In this document: piece after piece, positions 1 to 9,732 of the stretch | Layout: each line of letters opens with the position of its first letter | Numbering within the stretch: the first letter of the stretch is position 1 | From: Sedimentibacter sp. MB31-C6 | Lineage (GTDB): Bacteria > Bacillota > Clostridia > Tissierellales > Sedimentibacteraceae | Direction of reading: 5' to 3' | Assembly: GCF_035934735.1 (NCBI RefSeq) | Contig: NZ_CP142396.1 | Span: 1,178,001-1,242,000 of the forward strand | DNA: 64,000 nt | The notes under the pieces: model-generated | What the model was told of the DNA's origin: nothing | The model's database searches: none | Seen by the model: only the letters and a program-made list of their open reading frames with translations | Translations under genes and position numbers: made by a program

Positions 1-989
1 GATGGATATCTACTCAAATCTGTAAGACCTGGAATTGTATTTATTTCATTAAGAATTATTTTATTATCTAAAGTTACAAACATGTCTATTCTAGACATTC
101 CTTTACAGCCTAAAGCTTTATAAACTTTTTCAGCAATTTCTTTTGCTTCTTGTTTTAACTCATCGCTAATTCGTGCAGGACAGTAAATTTTAGAATTGTG
201 CTGACTATACTTTTCAACATAATCAAAAAAGTCATTTTTTGTATCTATTTCATCTACTTCCCCAATTATCAATTCATCATTACCAATTACAGCACATCCA
301 ATTTCAAAACCTTCTATCATTGTCTCAATAACAACCTTATTATCATATTCAAAGGCTTCCATTATACCCTTTTCAAATTCATCGTAATTTCTGATTTTGC
401 TTATTCCTAAGGATGAACCATTGTTAGCAGGTTTAATAAACATAGGAAGGGAAAGTTTTTCTAAAGCTTCATCATACAGTTTTTTAACATTAAGTTTATT
501 ACTATTTACAGCTGCAATATAAGGTGCTGTCTTAATTCCAGCCATTTCACAAATTACATGAGTAAACTCCTTGTCCATAGAAACTGCTGAAGATGTCATA
601 TCGCATCCTACATATGATATTCCAGTCATTTGACATAACCCTTGAATAGTTCCATCTTCTCCATTTCTACCATGAAGTACTGGAAAGATACAGTCTATAT
701 CTATTTTTTCATAAGTATTTTTATCCTCATTTAACTTAATTAGTCCTTTAAATTGACTATCCATACTTAATAATACAGGACTTAATTTTTCTTTATGCCA
801 TGTATCATTATATACCTTATCAGCATCACCTTCATAATGTAACCATTTCCCATCTTCTGTAATTCCTATTAACGTAACATCGAATTGTTCTTTTGGAACA
901 TTTTTAATTATTGCTGCTGCTGAATGCAAAGATACTGTGTATTCACTTGATTTTCCTCCAAATAATATTGCCAATTTTATTTTATCCAT
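1..989 (-). CDS. ddl: D-alanine--D-alanine (or D-serine) ligase, VanG-like; C-terminus cut by window edge
   Basis: ATP-grasp ligase that joins D-Ala to a second D-amino acid for peptidoglycan precursors in the cytosol. 329 codons are present of an expected ~350; the stop lies beyond base 1. Seen: FGGKSSEYTVSL (residues ~10-21), whose Glu matches the first-substrate Glu of Ddl enzymes, FPVLHGRNGEDG, the omega-loop DYVEKY (~255-260) and LNEINTIPG near the cut end. From memory the whole reading resembles VanG-type D-Ala-D-Ser ligases more than Escherichia coli DdlB; specificity cannot be settled by eye. The ATG overlaps the murF stop by one base (TAATG), so the two are translationally coupled. 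The start is fixed by that overlap. Confidence 0.9.
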   Translation of the reverse strand, partial: MDKIKLAILFGGKSSEYTVSLHSAAAIIKNVPKEQFDVTLIGITEDGKWLHYEGDADKVYNDTWHKEKLSPVLLSMDSQFKGLIKLNEDKNTYEKIDIDCIFPVLHGRNGEDGTIQGLCQMTGISYVGCDMTSSAVSMDKEFTHVICEMAGIKTAPYIAAVNSNKLNVKKLYDEALEKLSLPMFIKPANNGSSLGISKIRNYDEFEKGIMEAFEYDNKVVIETMIEGFEIGCAVIGNDELIIGEVDEIDTKNDFFDYVEKYSQHNSKIYCPARISDELKQEAKEIAEKVYKALGCKGMSRIDMFVTLDNKIILNEINTIPGLTDLSRYP

Positions 990-2380
990 TAATTATCCTC
1001 CTTTGTTTTTAACGTATTTACTATATATTCAAGTTTTAAAAATCTTGAACCTTTAATGAGTATAGAACAATTTTGTTCTAAAAAGTTACTCAAATATAAT
1101 GTAGCTTCTTCTTTAGTATCAAATTCTGTAATATTTGCAATGCTAGTATTCTCCCTAGCACCTTTTGCTATAAATTTAGCCTCTGCACCTATTGTAATAA
1201 GTTCATCTATTTTAACAGATGATAGATACTTTCCAACATTATAATGAACTTCATGACTCATTTCTCTATAGCCTAACATATCACCAAGAATGACAATCTT
1301 TTTATCACTTTTAAAAAGTTTAAATATATCAAGGGCAGTTTTAATGCTATCAGGGTTAGATTTATAACAATCATTAAGTATTGTACTATTCTTAATTTTA
1401 ATAACTTCATTTCTTAATCCGGTCTTCTCTATTTTTAATAGTCCAAGACGTATTTCTTCATAATTCATACCTAGTTCTTTAGCAGCTAAGATAGCAGCCA
1501 GAGCATTGAGTGCCTGATGTTTTCCTAGCATTTCCATATGTAGTTCATCGCAATTTTCATCATTAATTTTAAATGTAATCCCTTGAATATCTTCATGAAA
1601 TTCTTTAAGCCATAAAGTATTATCTTCCCTAATGCCGAAGTTCTCTTTTCTTATTTTGCTACTAATTTGTGTATTATCAACAGTATCTTGAATTAATGGA
1701 TCGTCACCAAAATATATGAATAAACCATTGCTTTTTATTCCATTTACTATTTCGAGTTTAGATTTTGCAATTTCTTCTACTGAAGGAAAATTGTCTATAT
1801 GTACAGGTCCAACACTTGTAATAATTCCAATATCTGGCTTAACTAAATGAGTTAAAAAATCTATTTCACCAGCTCTTTCCATACCCATTTCAATTACCGC
1901 GACTTCACAATCTTCATCCAAACCCAGTAATGTATAGGGTACTCCTATTTCAGTATTATAGTTGCCAACAGTTTTCTGTGTTTTATATTTTTGAGATAAC
2001 ACACCTGCGGTTATGTCTTTAGTTGAAGTTTTACCATTGCTTCCTGTTATACCTACTATTTTTGTCTTTAATTGATTTCTATAAGCTAATGCTAAATCTT
2101 GTAATCCTTTTACTGTATCATCAACTAAAATAACAGCTATATCAGTTGGAGGATTGGGTTCATTTTTATTCCACAAGGTTGCAATTGCTCCCTTATTTAT
2201 TGCATCATTAATATAACAATGACCATTTGTAGTCATACCTTTTATAGGAATAAAAAGATTATATTCCGTAACATTTCTTGAATCTATACTAACGCCGTTT
2301 ATGCATTTATCTAAATTACAGTTACCTAAACATTCTGCATCTAATATATTAACTATATCTTTAATCTTAATTTTTATCAT
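989..2380 (-). CDS. murF: UDP-N-acetylmuramoyl-tripeptide--D-alanyl-D-alanine ligase
   Basis: Cytosolic Mur ligase that adds the D-Ala-D-Ala (or D-Ala-D-X) dipeptide to UDP-MurNAc-tripeptide using ATP. 463 residues, normal for MurF. Seen: N-terminal uridine-binding domain with SIDSRNV (~31-37), ATP P-loop GITGSNGKTSTKD (~110-122), the central-domain EMGMERAGEI segment and a C-terminal domain with LNDCYKSNPDS. MurF is favoured over MurE by the neighbouring D-Ala ligase, which supplies its substrate. It lies upstream of and overlaps that ligase by one base, the usual Firmicute pairing in one transcript. Start ATG is preceded by an AGGAGAAAA-type ribosome site. Confidence 0.95.
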   Translation of the reverse strand: MIKIKIKDIVNILDAECLGNCNLDKCINGVSIDSRNVTEYNLFIPIKGMTTNGHCYINDAINKGAIATLWNKNEPNPPTDIAVILVDDTVKGLQDLALAYRNQLKTKIVGITGSNGKTSTKDITAGVLSQKYKTQKTVGNYNTEIGVPYTLLGLDEDCEVAVIEMGMERAGEIDFLTHLVKPDIGIITSVGPVHIDNFPSVEEIAKSKLEIVNGIKSNGLFIYFGDDPLIQDTVDNTQISSKIRKENFGIREDNTLWLKEFHEDIQGITFKINDENCDELHMEMLGKHQALNALAAILAAKELGMNYEEIRLGLLKIEKTGLRNEVIKIKNSTILNDCYKSNPDSIKTALDIFKLFKSDKKIVILGDMLGYREMSHEVHYNVGKYLSSVKIDELITIGAEAKFIAKGARENTSIANITEFDTKEEATLYLSNFLEQNCSILIKGSRFLKLEYIVNTLKTKEDN

Positions 2381-2499
2381 ATTAAATTTTCTCCTAATTT
2401 TAAATGATATTTATGTAAAAATTTCTCGTTTGACATAATGTAATGTTATGTGAATGAATTGTTATAAAATAATTATTAACTAATTATATTGTAATTTCA

Positions 2500-2676
2500 T
2501 ATATTTATCAAGGGTAAAATAAAGAAGTAAAAAAGGCAAAAGACACTAACAACATATTCTCTTTCTTCTTTACCAAGAGCTGTTACTTTCAATGTAACGA
2601 CTGTATCTCCTTCTGTCGCTAATTCAGCTTCAGCAGTATATACTACGCCACCATCATCAGCTAGCGAATTTGTAAA
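2500..2676 (-). pseudogene. Decayed fragment of an unidentified protein gene
   Basis: In the 425-base gap between murF and the oxidoreductase gene one minus-strand frame stays open for 59 codons between two stops and has no start codon. Its first 40 codons read as ordinary protein (…DDGGVVYTAEAEL…GDTVVTLKVTALGKEE…) with balanced codon use and higher GC than the flanks, then the frame runs into AT-rich noise. The style suggests the end of a beta-sandwich or surface-protein repeat, but I do not recognise the family. Most likely a remnant left by deletion. The rest of the gap (2381-2499 and 2680-2750) shows nothing further. Confidence 0.45.
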
Positions 2677-2751
2677 TCAAAAACCTATTTTCCACTACCT
2701 GAAAATAATTCTATAATTGGTATCAAGTTAATCTATATATGACAAAAACAT

Positions 2752-2783
2752 AAAAAAATCCCAAATAATAAATTTGGGATTTT
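2752..2783 (-). terminator. Rho-independent terminator of the pyruvate oxidoreductase gene
   Basis: A perfect 12-bp stem (AAAATCCCAAAT paired with ATTTGGGATTTT) with a 5-base AATAA loop lies about 22 bases beyond the stop codon. On the minus strand it is followed by a run of T (the A-run at 2752-2758). Confidence 0.88.
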
Positions 2784-2805
2784 CTAATACACGTTGCCTA
2801 TTTTT

Positions 2806-5800
2806 TTAGTATTTCATTTCAGCCATTCTCTTATAGCCTTCGTATCTATCTTTTGCATCAGCTTCTGCTTTAGCATATAATTCTTCTGCTGTTTCTGGGA
2901 ATGAACCTTTCAACGATGCGTATCTTACTTCTCCATCTAAGAATTCTCTAAATGAAGTCTTAGGTGCTTTAGAATCTAATATAAATGGATTCTTACCTTC
3001 TTCTTTAAGAGCTGGGTTATATCTATATAAATGCCAGTATCCTGATTCAACAGCTTTCTTTTCTCTGTCTACAGTTTTACCCATTCCTACCTTAATACCA
3101 TGATTTATACATGGAGCATAAGCAATTATCAAAGATGGTCCGTTATAACTTTCTGCTTCTTTTAAAGCTTTTAAGTATTGATTTTTATCTGCACCTATTG
3201 CAACTTGTGCTACATATACATAACCATATGTTGATGCTATCATACCAAGATCTTTTTTCTTAACTTTCTTACCAGATGCAGCAAATTTAGCAACAGATGC
3301 GGTTGGAGTTGCCTTAGATGACTGTCCACCTGTATTTGAATAAACTTCTGTATCTAATACAAGTACATTAACATCTTCTCCTGATGCTAATACGTGATCT
3401 AATCCACCATAACCTATATCATAAGCCCAGCCGTCTCCACCGATAATCCATTGAGATTTCTTAACTAGAAAGTCTTTTTTGTCTATAATATTATTTATAT
3501 CTTTTGCACATTCATCACAAGATTTAAATTCCTTTAATGCGTTAAGAACTTTTTCAGAAGCAGCTTTTGATTCTTCTGCTAAATCTTTATTTTCTATCCA
3601 CTGTACAAAAGTATCTTTTAATTCTTGAGGTATATTCATATTAACTAATTTTTCCATTGATAGTTGAATACTATCTCTCATTTGTTTAACAGCTGTTGCC
3701 ATACCTAAGCCATATTCTGCATTATCTTCAAATAATGAATTACCCCACGATGGACCTCTACCATTTGCATCCTTTGTATATGGAGTAGCTGGTGCTGATG
3801 CTCCCCAAATTGATGAACATCCTGTAGCATTTGCTATCATCATTCTATCACCAAATAATTGAGTAATAGTTTTAACATATGCTGTTTCTCCACAGCCTGC
3901 ACAAGCTCCCGAGAACTCAAAATATGGTTTACAGAACTGACTACCTTTTACTGTTACTTTATCAAATAAGTTATCTTTAATAGTAACTTTTTCTATTGCA
4001 TATTTCCAATTTGGAATTCCTTCTTCAACTTCTTCTGCTATTGGAGTCATCACCAATGCTTTATTCTTTGCAGGACATATATCAGCACAGTTACCACAAC
4101 CAGTACAATCTAATGTGCTTATTTGAAGTCTGTATTCTAAACCATCTAATCCCTTACCCATAGCTTTTATTGTTTTAAAGCTTTCCGGAGCATTAGCTTT
4201 TTCTTCTTCATTCAATAAAGTTGGTCTAATTACAGCATGAGGACATACAAATGAGCATTGATTACATTGAATACAATTTTCTGGTATCCATTTTGGAACA
4301 GTAGTTGCAATACCTCTCTTTTCGTATGCAGCTGTACCTGCTGGGAATGTACCATCTTCTATGCCTACAAATGTACTTACAGGAAGTTTGTCTCCTTCTT
4401 GTCTATTCATTACATCTGCAACATTTTTAATAAAGTCTGGTTTTTCTTCTTCAGTAAATGGAACTGCTAACCCGCTATTAACTTTAGTTTCATCTTTAGC
4501 ATTTTTCCATGATTCAGGTACTTCTATTTTAACTAATTCAGTAATTCCTTTTTGTACAGCTTCTTTATTCATGTTGACAATAGCATCACCTTTTTTACCA
4601 TAAGACTTAACAATTGCATCATTTGAATATTTAACTGCATCCTCAACTGGAATTACTTCTGCTAACTTAAAGAATGCTGATTGCATAATCATGTTAGTTC
4701 TGTTACCAAGCCCAATTTCTTGCGCTATTTTTGTAGCATTAATTGTATAAAAATCAATATTATTATCAGCCATGTATTTTTTCATTTTAGCTGGTAAATT
4801 AACATCTAATTCTTCAGGAGACCATAAAGTATTTAATAAGAATTTGCCACCTTTTTTAAGTCCTGTCAATACATCATACTTATCTACATATGATTGTTGT
4901 GACAATGAAACAAAATCAGCTTCATCTATTAAATATGTTGATTTAATTGGTGATTTACCAAATCTTAAGTGTGATACAGTTACACCGCCTGATTTTTTGG
5001 AATCATATGAGAAATATCCTTGAGCATACATATTAGTATGATCACCGATAATTTTTATAGCGTTTTTATTAGCTCCAACTGTTCCATCTGAACCAAGTCC
5101 CCAGAATTTACATCTTACTGTACCAGGTGCTGAAGTATTTATAACTGCTGGAGTTTCTAATGATTTGAATGTAACGTCGTCTACTATACCAATTGTGAAA
5201 TCATTCTTTGGTTCGTCTGTCTTTAAATTATTGTAAACTGAAATTATTTGAGCTGGAGTAGTATCTTTTGAACCAAGCCCATATCTACCACCAACTATAA
5301 TTGGTTGGTCTTTTTCTCCATAATATAAAGATTTAACATCTAAGAATAATGGCTCACCAACTGAACCTGGTTCTTTACATCTATCTAATACTGCTATTTT
5401 CTTAACAGTTTTAGGTATAACATCAAAGAAATATTTTGAAGAGAAAGGTCTATATAAATGTACTATAACTATACCTACTTTTTCACCTTTTGCATTCAAA
5501 TAATCAATTACTTCTTCTGCTGTTTCAGTAACTGAACCCATCGCAACTATTATATTTTCTGCATCTGGTGCACCATAATAATTGAAAGGTTTATACTCTC
5601 TACCAGTAATTTTACTTATTTCTTTCATATAATCTGCTACTGCATCAGGTACTTCATCATAGAATTTGTTAGAAGCTTCTCTAGCTTGGAAGAAAATATC
5701 TGGATTTTGTGCAGTTCCTCTTGTTTCAGGATGTTCCGGATTTAATGCTCTTTTTCTAAATTCATTTACTGCATCCATGTCAACTAGTTTTGCAAGGTCT

Positions 5801-6366
5801 TCATAGTCAATTGTTTCGATTTTTTGAACTTCATGAGAAGTCCTAAATCCATCAAAGAAATGAACAAAAGGAACTCTTGTTTTAAGAGTAGCCAAATGTG
5901 CAACTCCTCCAATATCCATAGCTTCTTGGACACTACTAGAAGCAAGTAATGCAAATCCTGTTTGTCTTGTTGCCATTACATCAGAATGATCTCCGAAAAT
6001 AGAAAGGGCATGTCCTGCTATTGCTCTTGCAGAAACATGAAATACTGCTGGTAATAATTCTCCTGCTATTTTATACATATTTGGAACCATTAACAACAAT
6101 CCTTGTGAAGCCGTATATGTAGTTGTTAAAGCACCTGCTTGTAAAGATCCGTGAACCGCACCTGCAGCTCCACCTTCTGATTGCATTTCAACAACTTTAA
6201 CAGTTTGGCCAAATATGTTCTTTTGACCATGAGCCGCCCATTCATCTGCTAACTCAGCCATTGGTGAAGAAGGTGTTATTGGAAATATAGCAGCTACATC
6301 AGTAAAAGCATATGATGCATATGCAGCAGCTGTATTTCCGTCCATAGTTTTCATAACTTTTGACAT
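2806..6366 (-). CDS. nifJ: Pyruvate:ferredoxin (flavodoxin) oxidoreductase, single-chain
   Basis: Oxidises pyruvate with CoA to acetyl-CoA and CO2, passing electrons to ferredoxin or flavodoxin; the central cytosolic enzyme of anaerobic pyruvate breakdown. 1186 residues, typical of the fused homodimeric enzyme. Seen in order: N-terminal pyrimidine-binding domain with FPITPSSPMAE (~28-38), CoA/transketolase-like domains, two ferredoxin motifs CIQCNQCSFVCP (~690-703) and CTGCGNCADICP (~750-762), a further cluster-binding Cys pair at GACAGCGE, and the thiamine diphosphate site GDGWAYDIGYGG (~975) followed by NTGGQ (~1012). Start ATG has AGGAGG eight bases upstream. Monocistronic: own promoter and terminator. 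Confidence 0.98.
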   Translation of the reverse strand: MSKVMKTMDGNTAAAYASYAFTDVAAIFPITPSSPMAELADEWAAHGQKNIFGQTVKVVEMQSEGGAAGAVHGSLQAGALTTTYTASQGLLLMVPNMYKIAGELLPAVFHVSARAIAGHALSIFGDHSDVMATRQTGFALLASSSVQEAMDIGGVAHLATLKTRVPFVHFFDGFRTSHEVQKIETIDYEDLAKLVDMDAVNEFRKRALNPEHPETRGTAQNPDIFFQAREASNKFYDEVPDAVADYMKEISKITGREYKPFNYYGAPDAENIIVAMGSVTETAEEVIDYLNAKGEKVGIVIVHLYRPFSSKYFFDVIPKTVKKIAVLDRCKEPGSVGEPLFLDVKSLYYGEKDQPIIVGGRYGLGSKDTTPAQIISVYNNLKTDEPKNDFTIGIVDDVTFKSLETPAVINTSAPGTVRCKFWGLGSDGTVGANKNAIKIIGDHTNMYAQGYFSYDSKKSGGVTVSHLRFGKSPIKSTYLIDEADFVSLSQQSYVDKYDVLTGLKKGGKFLLNTLWSPEELDVNLPAKMKKYMADNNIDFYTINATKIAQEIGLGNRTNMIMQSAFFKLAEVIPVEDAVKYSNDAIVKSYGKKGDAIVNMNKEAVQKGITELVKIEVPESWKNAKDETKVNSGLAVPFTEEEKPDFIKNVADVMNRQEGDKLPVSTFVGIEDGTFPAGTAAYEKRGIATTVPKWIPENCIQCNQCSFVCPHAVIRPTLLNEEEKANAPESFKTIKAMGKGLDGLEYRLQISTLDCTGCGNCADICPAKNKALVMTPIAEEVEEGIPNWKYAIEKVTIKDNLFDKVTVKGSQFCKPYFEFSGACAGCGETAYVKTITQLFGDRMMIANATGCSSIWGASAPATPYTKDANGRGPSWGNSLFEDNAEYGLGMATAVKQMRDSIQLSMEKLVNMNIPQELKDTFVQWIENKDLAEESKAASEKVLNALKEFKSCDECAKDINNIIDKKDFLVKKSQWIIGGDGWAYDIGYGGLDHVLASGEDVNVLVLDTEVYSNTGGQSSKATPTASVAKFAASGKKVKKKDLGMIASTYGYVYVAQVAIGADKNQYLKALKEAESYNGPSLIIAYAPCINHGIKVGMGKTVDREKKAVESGYWHLYRYNPALKEEGKNPFILDSKAPKTSFREFLDGEVRYASLKGSFPETAEELYAKAEADAKDRYEGYKRMAEMKY

Positions 6367-6447
6367 TTATAATTCCTCCTATTTATATATTTATTTTTTT
6401 AATAAATAATTAAAAAATATTGTAAATTTAATTCAATATCCTTAAAT

Positions 6448-6476
6448 ATTATACCTTATGAAAAAGTGAATTGCAA
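6448..6476 (-). promoter_or_regulatory. Promoter of the pyruvate:ferredoxin oxidoreductase gene
   Basis: Minus-strand TTGCAA, 17-base spacer, TATAAT; about 80 bases upstream of the start codon. The match to the sigma-A consensus fits a highly expressed metabolic gene. The remaining upstream DNA to 6771 is AT-rich and shows no further gene or clear operator. Confidence 0.8.
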
Positions 6477-6771
6477 CTACATATATGTAACATTTTGTCC
6501 ACAATTACTTTTTTTGCTATTCCAAATTTTCTTAAAACGTCCCAATGCATTATATTTATAGTATTTTTTGCATATTTAAGATTTGTGCAATAATTATAGA
6601 AACTTCAATTTTTGCAAGTTAACAAATTATCAATTCAATTACAGATAGAAGCTTAGAAATAATGTGAATTTTTATTCATTTGATGTATTCACGTTTAATA
6701 GCCTTAATTCTATATATAATAAAGTAATGCACCTATAGTAATAAATTCTTTTTGATAGCCACAACGAATTA
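6477..6771. other. AT-rich intergenic stretch, nothing recognised
   Basis: About 295 bases between the oxidoreductase promoter and the stop of hprK. No open frame with a ribosome site, no convincing hairpin terminator for hprK and no operator could be picked out by eye. Confidence 0.5.
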
Positions 6772-7680
6772 TTATATTAAACTACGAAATCTTTTATTGT
6801 ACATTTCTAGTGGATTGTATCCTAAAAGTTTTTGTCTATAATTTTTAGCTGCAATTTCAATAATTGCAGATATATTTCTTCCAGGTTTCACCGGAATAAC
6901 TATTGCAGGTACGTTTATACCTAAAATTTCAAAGAAATAATCGTCAGATCCTATTCTATCATATTCTTTTGTTTCATCCCAATCCTCAAGTTCAATGCCT
7001 AATTCTATATATTGTTCTAATTTTATAGATCCTACGCCGAATAAATGTTTTATGTCTAAAATACCTATTCCTCGTATTTCCATTAGATGCTGGGTTAATT
7101 CTGGACATGTGGCTTTTAATCCGTTGTCCATTTTTTTAATAATAACAGCATCATCTGCTATTAATCTATGTCCTCGATTTATAAGTTCAAGGGAGGTTTC
7201 ACTTTTCCCAATGCCACTTTTCCCTTTTATAAATACGCCTACACCAAAAACCTCTAAACATACACCATGTTTTGTAGTTTCCTCAGCCAGCTCTTCCTCA
7301 AGGTAGTTTATCATTATATTTACTAATTTATCGGTTTTTGCTTCTGTTTTAAATACAGGTCTATTATACTTTTTTGCATAAAATATCATTGTGTCATCCA
7401 CTTCCATATCATTTGCTACAATAAGTGCTGGTATTGGATAACTAAATAATTTATCTAATCTTTCTTTTTGAATATCTTCATCAAGGGTTTTAAGATAATA
7501 CCATTCTGTTTTTCCTATTATTTGAACCCTCTCAAAAGAAAACCAGTCGAAATAACCCGCTATTTGAAGACCAGGTCTAACGATTTCAGAAGTATAAATC
7601 CTTGATTGAATATCTAGAGGATAATAGACAGGTTCAAGACCAATATTACTTACTAAATCTTCTAGCTTTACATATTGCAT
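6772..7680 (-). CDS. hprK: HPr kinase/phosphorylase
   Basis: Bifunctional cytosolic enzyme that phosphorylates and dephosphorylates HPr on its regulatory serine, the master switch of carbon catabolite control in Bacillota. 302 residues, close to the family's ~310. Seen: catalytic-domain His in TKHGV (~137-141), the P-loop GKSGIGKSE (~153-161), LIADDAV (~173-179) and the family signature MEIRGIGILD (~200-210). The start has a GGGATGG ribosome site. It lies 35 bases after uvrC in the same direction, so it is probably co-transcribed. No sugar PTS gene is in the window. Confidence 0.96.
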   Translation of the reverse strand: MQYVKLEDLVSNIGLEPVYYPLDIQSRIYTSEIVRPGLQIAGYFDWFSFERVQIIGKTEWYYLKTLDEDIQKERLDKLFSYPIPALIVANDMEVDDTMIFYAKKYNRPVFKTEAKTDKLVNIMINYLEEELAEETTKHGVCLEVFGVGVFIKGKSGIGKSETSLELINRGHRLIADDAVIIKKMDNGLKATCPELTQHLMEIRGIGILDIKHLFGVGSIKLEQYIELGIELEDWDETKEYDRIGSDDYFFEILGINVPAIVIPVKPGRNISAIIEIAAKNYRQKLLGYNPLEMYNKRFRSLI

Positions 7681-7715
7681 TTTGTTACCATCCCTTTTTT
7701 GTAAATTGCATTCAA

Positions 7716-9551
7716 TTACTTGTTAAAATAATTGAATACAGACTCTGCTGCTCTTTTATTCATTCCTGGAGCATTTACTAATTCATCTATACTTTTAGTT
7801 TTTATATTTTCAACTGAACCAAATTTCCTTAATAAGTTAATTTTTCTTTTCTCTCCAATATTTTCAATATTATCAAGTTCTGATTTAAATAATGTTTTAT
7901 CTCTCAAATTCCTGTGATACTCTATTGCAAACCTGTGAGCTTCCTCTTGTATCCTGTAAATTAACCTATATACTATATCTGTTTTCTTTAATTCAATTTC
8001 CTGACCATTATAAATAAGACCCTTAGTAGTATGTTTGTCATCTTTAATCATTCCACAAATTGGAATTTTTATACCAAAGTTCTTAATAACACTTTCTGCT
8101 ATACCGACTTGTCCCTTGCCTCCGTCTACTAATATTAGGTCTGGCATTTTATTAAAGCCATTCATGTCTTGGTTTATGCTTAACCCTCTATTAATACGTC
8201 GTTCTAAGACTTCTTCCATACTTTTATAGTCATCTGGTCCTTTTACCGTTTTAATTTTAAAACGTCTATAATTACTTTTGCTAGGTATTCCTTTTTCAAA
8301 TACCACCATTGAACCTACAGACTCTACACCTTGTATATTAGAAATATCATATGCTTCTATTCTGGCAGGTATCTCTTCTAATTGTAATAAGTCTTTTAGA
8401 TTTTCTACAGCATGCATACTTTCATCAAGATTTCTCTTAATTCTCTGACTTCCTTTTTCAAGAATTTCAAGTGCATTTTTCTTTATCATCTTTATCAGCA
8501 TGCTCTTTTCTCCTTTAGAAGGAACTTTAACAGAAACTTTATTGCCTCTTTTTTCTGACAAGGCTTTTTCAAACAGTTCAATATCATCTATTTCTGTTTC
8601 AATATATACTTCTTTTGGCACATATACTGTACCTGTATAAAATTGAGTTAAAAAAGAACTAATAATTTCTTGTCTTGTTTCATTTTCTATATTAGTTAAT
8701 AGATAATGCTCTCTCCCTATAATTTTACCATTTCTTATAAAGAAAATTTGTATACATGCTTCTTCAATGCCTATTGCACTTCCTATTACATCCTGATCAA
8801 TAATAGAAGTAGTTGAAACAATTTTTTGTTTTTCAGTAATTAATTCTAGGGCCTTGATTTGATCCCTATACTTAGCTGCCATTTCATAATCAAGATTTTC
8901 TGAAGCTAAAATCATTTTTTCTTTTAAAGATTCAATTATTTCCTCTTCCTTGCCAGATAAAAAATTTATGGCTTTATTCACTTCTTCTCTATATTCTTCA
9001 TAATCTACGTTACCCATACAAGGAGCAGTACATCGATTAATATGATAATTTAAACAAGGTCTTTTATTTTTTCTTGACCCATCAAGTTTTAGTGAACATT
9101 TTCTCAGCTTGTACAAACTCCCAATAATATCTATTATTTCATTAACTGCGTAATTACTAATATATGGACCATAATACTTAGCTCCATCTTTTTTAACTTC
9201 TCTAACTTTATAGATTCGCGGATATTTTTCCTGTACAGAAATCTTTATATATGGATATTGCTTGTCGTCCCGTAGTAGTGTATTATATTTTGGTTTATAC
9301 TTTTTTATGTAATTTGCTTCAAGTATTAAGGCTTCTACTTCATTATCAGTAATTATATATTCAAATTCAGCTATATTTCTAATCATGGCCTTTATTTTAC
9401 CGGAATGATTCTTAGACTGAAAGTATTGCCTAACTCTCTTTTTTAAATTTTTCGCTTTACCCACATATATTATTTCACCAAATTCATTTTTCATTTGATA
9501 TACCCCTGGATTGTCGGGTACATTCTTTAGTTCTTCCTGTATATTAAACAT
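7716..9551 (-). CDS. uvrC: Excinuclease ABC subunit C
   Basis: Nuclease subunit of UvrABC nucleotide-excision repair that makes both incisions around a lesion. 611 residues, full length. Seen: N-terminal GIY-YIG domain with NPGVYQMKN and IIYVGKAKNLKKRVRQYF (~14-45), a Cys-bearing linker (CSLKLDG…CLNYHINRCTAPC), UVR helical pair (~200-235), RNase H-like domain with EAYDISNIQG and LVDGGKGQ, and a helix-hairpin-helix C-terminus (NIGEKRKINLLRKFGS). Start ATG has a GAGGTT ribosome site. First gene of a probable uvrC-hprK transcript. Confidence 0.97.
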   Translation of the reverse strand: MFNIQEELKNVPDNPGVYQMKNEFGEIIYVGKAKNLKKRVRQYFQSKNHSGKIKAMIRNIAEFEYIITDNEVEALILEANYIKKYKPKYNTLLRDDKQYPYIKISVQEKYPRIYKVREVKKDGAKYYGPYISNYAVNEIIDIIGSLYKLRKCSLKLDGSRKNKRPCLNYHINRCTAPCMGNVDYEEYREEVNKAINFLSGKEEEIIESLKEKMILASENLDYEMAAKYRDQIKALELITEKQKIVSTTSIIDQDVIGSAIGIEEACIQIFFIRNGKIIGREHYLLTNIENETRQEIISSFLTQFYTGTVYVPKEVYIETEIDDIELFEKALSEKRGNKVSVKVPSKGEKSMLIKMIKKNALEILEKGSQRIKRNLDESMHAVENLKDLLQLEEIPARIEAYDISNIQGVESVGSMVVFEKGIPSKSNYRRFKIKTVKGPDDYKSMEEVLERRINRGLSINQDMNGFNKMPDLILVDGGKGQVGIAESVIKNFGIKIPICGMIKDDKHTTKGLIYNGQEIELKKTDIVYRLIYRIQEEAHRFAIEYHRNLRDKTLFKSELDNIENIGEKRKINLLRKFGSVENIKTKSIDELVNAPGMNKRAAESVFNYFNK

Positions 9552-9577
9552 TTTAACCTCGCTAAACGTATAAGTAT

Positions 9578-9586
9578 ATTATATCA
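9578..9586 (-). promoter_or_regulatory. Extended -10 element upstream of uvrC
   Basis: On the minus strand TGATATAAT matches TGnTATAAT. No clear -35 sits at the correct spacing, as is usual for extended -10 promoters. It lies about 27 bases before the uvrC start. Confidence 0.5.
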
Positions 9587-9665
9587 CATTTGTCTTAATT
9601 CAAACATAATATTTTCTAATAATTATTAATTTAATCTCAATTTAATAAGTTATCCTAAATTTTAA

Positions 9666-9694
9666 TTAACATATAATTGAAAAATATATGTTAA
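9666..9694. repeat. Inverted repeat upstream of the peptidase gene
   Basis: TTAACATAT and ATATGTTAA separated by 11 bases, 38 bases before the plus-strand peptidase start. Could be an operator or a leader hairpin; no function is assigned. Confidence 0.4.
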
Positions 9695-9732
9695 TGTAAT
9701 AAAATAATGGTAATTAAAACTAGGAGGCAACA

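Noticed and set aside
198-410. Plus-strand frame opposite the D-Ala ligase
   Set aside because: Antisense to a well-supported gene and low complexity.
4258-5023. Plus-strand frames inside the pyruvate oxidoreductase gene
   Set aside because: Shadows of a strongly conserved gene on the other strand.
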